NCBI RefSeq assembly: GCF_001553955.1
Contig: NZ_CP014234.1
Span: forward strand, 434,001 to 498,000
Reading direction: 5' to 3'
DNA from: Moraxella osloensis
GTDB lineage: Bacteria > Pseudomonadota > Gammaproteobacteria > Pseudomonadales > Moraxellaceae
Length of the DNA stretch: 64,000 nucleotides
Under the pieces are notes generated by a model, which searched no databases, was not told where the DNA came from, and worked only from the letters and a program-made list of their open reading frames with translations. This document shows, one piece after another, positions 62,374-64,000 of this stretch; position 1 is the stretch's first letter; every line of letters begins with the position of its first letter. The translations under genes and the position numbers were made by a program.

Positions 62374-64000
62374 GAGGACTCTCCTGACCTAAATCACTGT
62401 CATTTTTTACCAACACAGGCGCGATTGCCGCTGCTGTGTTAATCGCTGCCAAATTCTCCGACTTATTATCATTCATATCAGCAAGTCTCGGCAGTTTACG
62501 ATAACGTTTATCAAACATACTTAAAATCGCACCGAGCGCCAGCACAAAACCGCCCCACCACACCCAGCGTACACCAGGTTTGATATAGATACGTACCGCC
62601 CATTTATCGGCATCATCTTCCGTTTGATTAACCCCTAAAATCGGTTCACCCATTGCCATATAGATATCTCTTAATGGGTTGTACTGGATAGACGCTTCGG
62701 TCATGGGCATTTGACTGACCACATAATGGCGTTTTTCTGGATAAAGGGTCGCAACTAGTTGGTTATTTTTACGAACACTGACGACCGCTTGGGTAGCATC
62801 GAAGTTTGCGCCGCGAATTTTTTTTAGCTCATCCATCGTGAACTGGTAGCCCTGCACTTCAACCGATTGGTTTTTTTGCATGGCAATGTCTTTTTCGATA
62901 CTTAAGCTTGTGGTAATGGCAATGCCCATCACGGATAGTAAAATACCCAAATGCGCCAGCTGCATTCCCCAATAGCCCATGTGCAGACGTTTTAGCCCAG
63001 CGCCAAACGAGCGCGCGTTACGGGTTTTGTCTTTGATATCAATTACCATCCATACCAATACCCATAGACACAGTGCCGCTGACATAAAGATATTGATATC
63101 GATGCTACTGACCAAGAAATAGCTTAAAACCCCGGCTAACACAAAACAGCTGGCTAAAATCGCCAAGCCTGTACCCAAAAATGGACGGGTGTCTTTTTTC
63201 CAGCGGCTGACCGGTCCAATGGCTAAAAACAACAACAATAACCAAGTTAACGGCACAAATAACGCATTAAAGTAAGGCGCACCAACCGATACTTGACCGA
63301 GTTTTAACGCATCAGCCAGCATTGGATAAAGTGTGCCAATCACCACCACGATGGTTGCGACTAATATAATAATGTTATTGATGACCAATAACGTCTCACG
63401 AGATTTGAGCTGATAATGGCTTTCTTGGGTCAAACGCCAACCGCGCCACGCAAACAGCGCCAGACCGCCACCGATGACCACGCCCAAAATCACTAGGATA
63501 AACAGACCGCGGGTGGGGTCTGCGGCAAATGAGTGAACCGAGGTAATGACCCCTGAGCGCACCAAAAACGTACCCAATAAACTCAAGGCAAAGGTGAAAA
63601 TCGCCAACATAATCGTCCAGGCTTTGAACACGCCGCGCTTTTCGGTAACTGCCAATGAGTGTAATAATGCCACGCCACCGAGCCAAGGCAGAAGGGACGC
63701 GTTTTCCACAGGATCCCAGAACCACCAGCCGCCCCAGCCAAGCTCGTTGTACGCCCACATGGAGCCAAACACGATACCCAGTGTCAAACAGCACCAAGCC
63801 GCTAGTGTCCAAGGACGCGACCAACGCGTCCACACCGCATCTAACCGACCTGCCCATAAGGCTGCCATGGCAAAAGCAAACGGTACCACCGCGCCCACAT
63901 AGCCCATATACAGCATCGGCGGGTGAAAAATCAACCCAGGGTCTTGGAGTAGTGGATTCAAATCTTTGCCATCCACTGGGATGCTGGGTAAGCTGCGATT
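62360..64000 (-). CDS. ccmF: Heme lyase subunit CcmF, C-terminal part (cut by the window edge)
   Basis: The frame is open to the right edge (the Val-Asp-Gly near 63976 is internal), giving 546 residues of a protein usually near 650. Visible: PGLIFHPPMLYMGYVG, the Trp-rich heme-handling signature NELGWGGWWFWDPVENASLLP, a HSLAV segment, and many membrane spans, the last near KPGVRWVWWGGFVLALG. With CcmH and CcmI it ligates heme to cytochrome c. Residues in the C-terminal periplasmic domain are complete. The N-terminal ~100 residues are outside the window. Confidence 0.95.
   Translation of the reverse strand, partial: NRSLPSIPVDGKDLNPLLQDPGLIFHPPMLYMGYVGAVVPFAFAMAALWAGRLDAVWTRWSRPWTLAAWCCLTLGIVFGSMWAYNELGWGGWWFWDPVENASLLPWLGGVALLHSLAVTEKRGVFKAWTIMLAIFTFALSLLGTFLVRSGVITSVHSFAADPTRGLFILVILGVVIGGGLALFAWRGWRLTQESHYQLKSRETLLVINNIIILVATIVVVIGTLYPMLADALKLGQVSVGAPYFNALFVPLTWLLLLFLAIGPVSRWKKDTRPFLGTGLAILASCFVLAGVLSYFLVSSIDINIFMSAALCLWVLVWMVIDIKDKTRNARSFGAGLKRLHMGYWGMQLAHLGILLSVMGIAITTSLSIEKDIAMQKNQSVEVQGYQFTMDELKKIRGANFDATQAVVSVRKNNQLVATLYPEKRHYVVSQMPMTEASIQYNPLRDIYMAMGEPILGVNQTEDDADKWAVRIYIKPGVRWVWWGGFVLALGAILSMFDKRYRKLPRLADMNDNKSENLAAINTAAAIAPVLVKNDSDLGQESPHGNA

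Overview
The window looks like a chromosome segment of a gamma-proteobacterium in the family Moraxellaceae, most like Moraxella (the osloensis/Faucicola side) or Psychrobacter. This rests on protein similarity recognised by eye, on the moderately A+T-rich sequence and on gene content: a Wza-Wzb-Wzc polysaccharide locus, a TorF-type porin, a MaoC/FabG/thiolase group, a DUF3025 protein and YeaC. No search was run, so the genus is an inference.

Region 1 (1-17.4 kb, all on the minus strand) is a Wzx/Wzy-type capsule or exopolysaccharide locus. In transcription order it has export and control genes (wza, wzb, wzc), a membrane NDP-sugar dehydratase/epimerase, the four dTDP-L-rhamnose genes (rfbB, rfbD, rfbA, rfbC), a Wzx flippase, UDP-galactopyranose mutase (glf) and several glycosyltransferases, the last cut by the left window edge. 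An IS1-family and a decayed IS630-family element sit between the glycosyltransferase genes. A tRNA-Leu(CAA) gene with its own terminator lies just upstream of wza. The polymerase Wzy is not seen and may lie beyond the left edge.

Region 2 (17.6-37.2 kb) is mostly core metabolism and housekeeping: a ModA-like lipoprotein, a HIT protein, a serine hydrolase, the MaoC/FabG/thiolase group, YeaC, a complete IS200/IS605 element (TnpA plus TnpB) placed against the start of a DUF4105 gene, an AEC transporter, mnmG, DUF3025, GYF-RDD, a TrmB-like methyltransferase, yacG and an argD-type aminotransferase.

Region 3 (37.2-41.4 kb) is the most unusual part. Two nearly identical IS4-family elements in inverted orientation bracket a TorF-family porin gene with its own sigma-54-type promoter and terminator. 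The whole 3.58-kb unit is flanked by a 7-bp direct repeat and splits a UPF0114/YqhA-type membrane protein gene. Joining the flanks at one copy of the repeat restores a continuous 159-codon reading frame.

Region 4 (41.4-64 kb) holds a TerC/Alx-type membrane protein behind a probable Mn2+-responsive yybP-ykoY riboswitch with an overlapping terminator, then acnB, lipA, an alpha/beta hydrolase, Hsp15, murB, a YdcF-type protein, a cysteine-less rhodanese, ccoS with a His/Met-rich TauE/SafE-like permease, an unrecognised 27-codon ORF with a strong ribosome binding site and terminator, mfd, rraA, rpsT, adk and the cytochrome c maturation genes ccmI-ccmH-ccmG-ccmF. The last gene runs off the right edge. 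CcoS and the Ccm proteins both serve respiratory cytochrome assembly.
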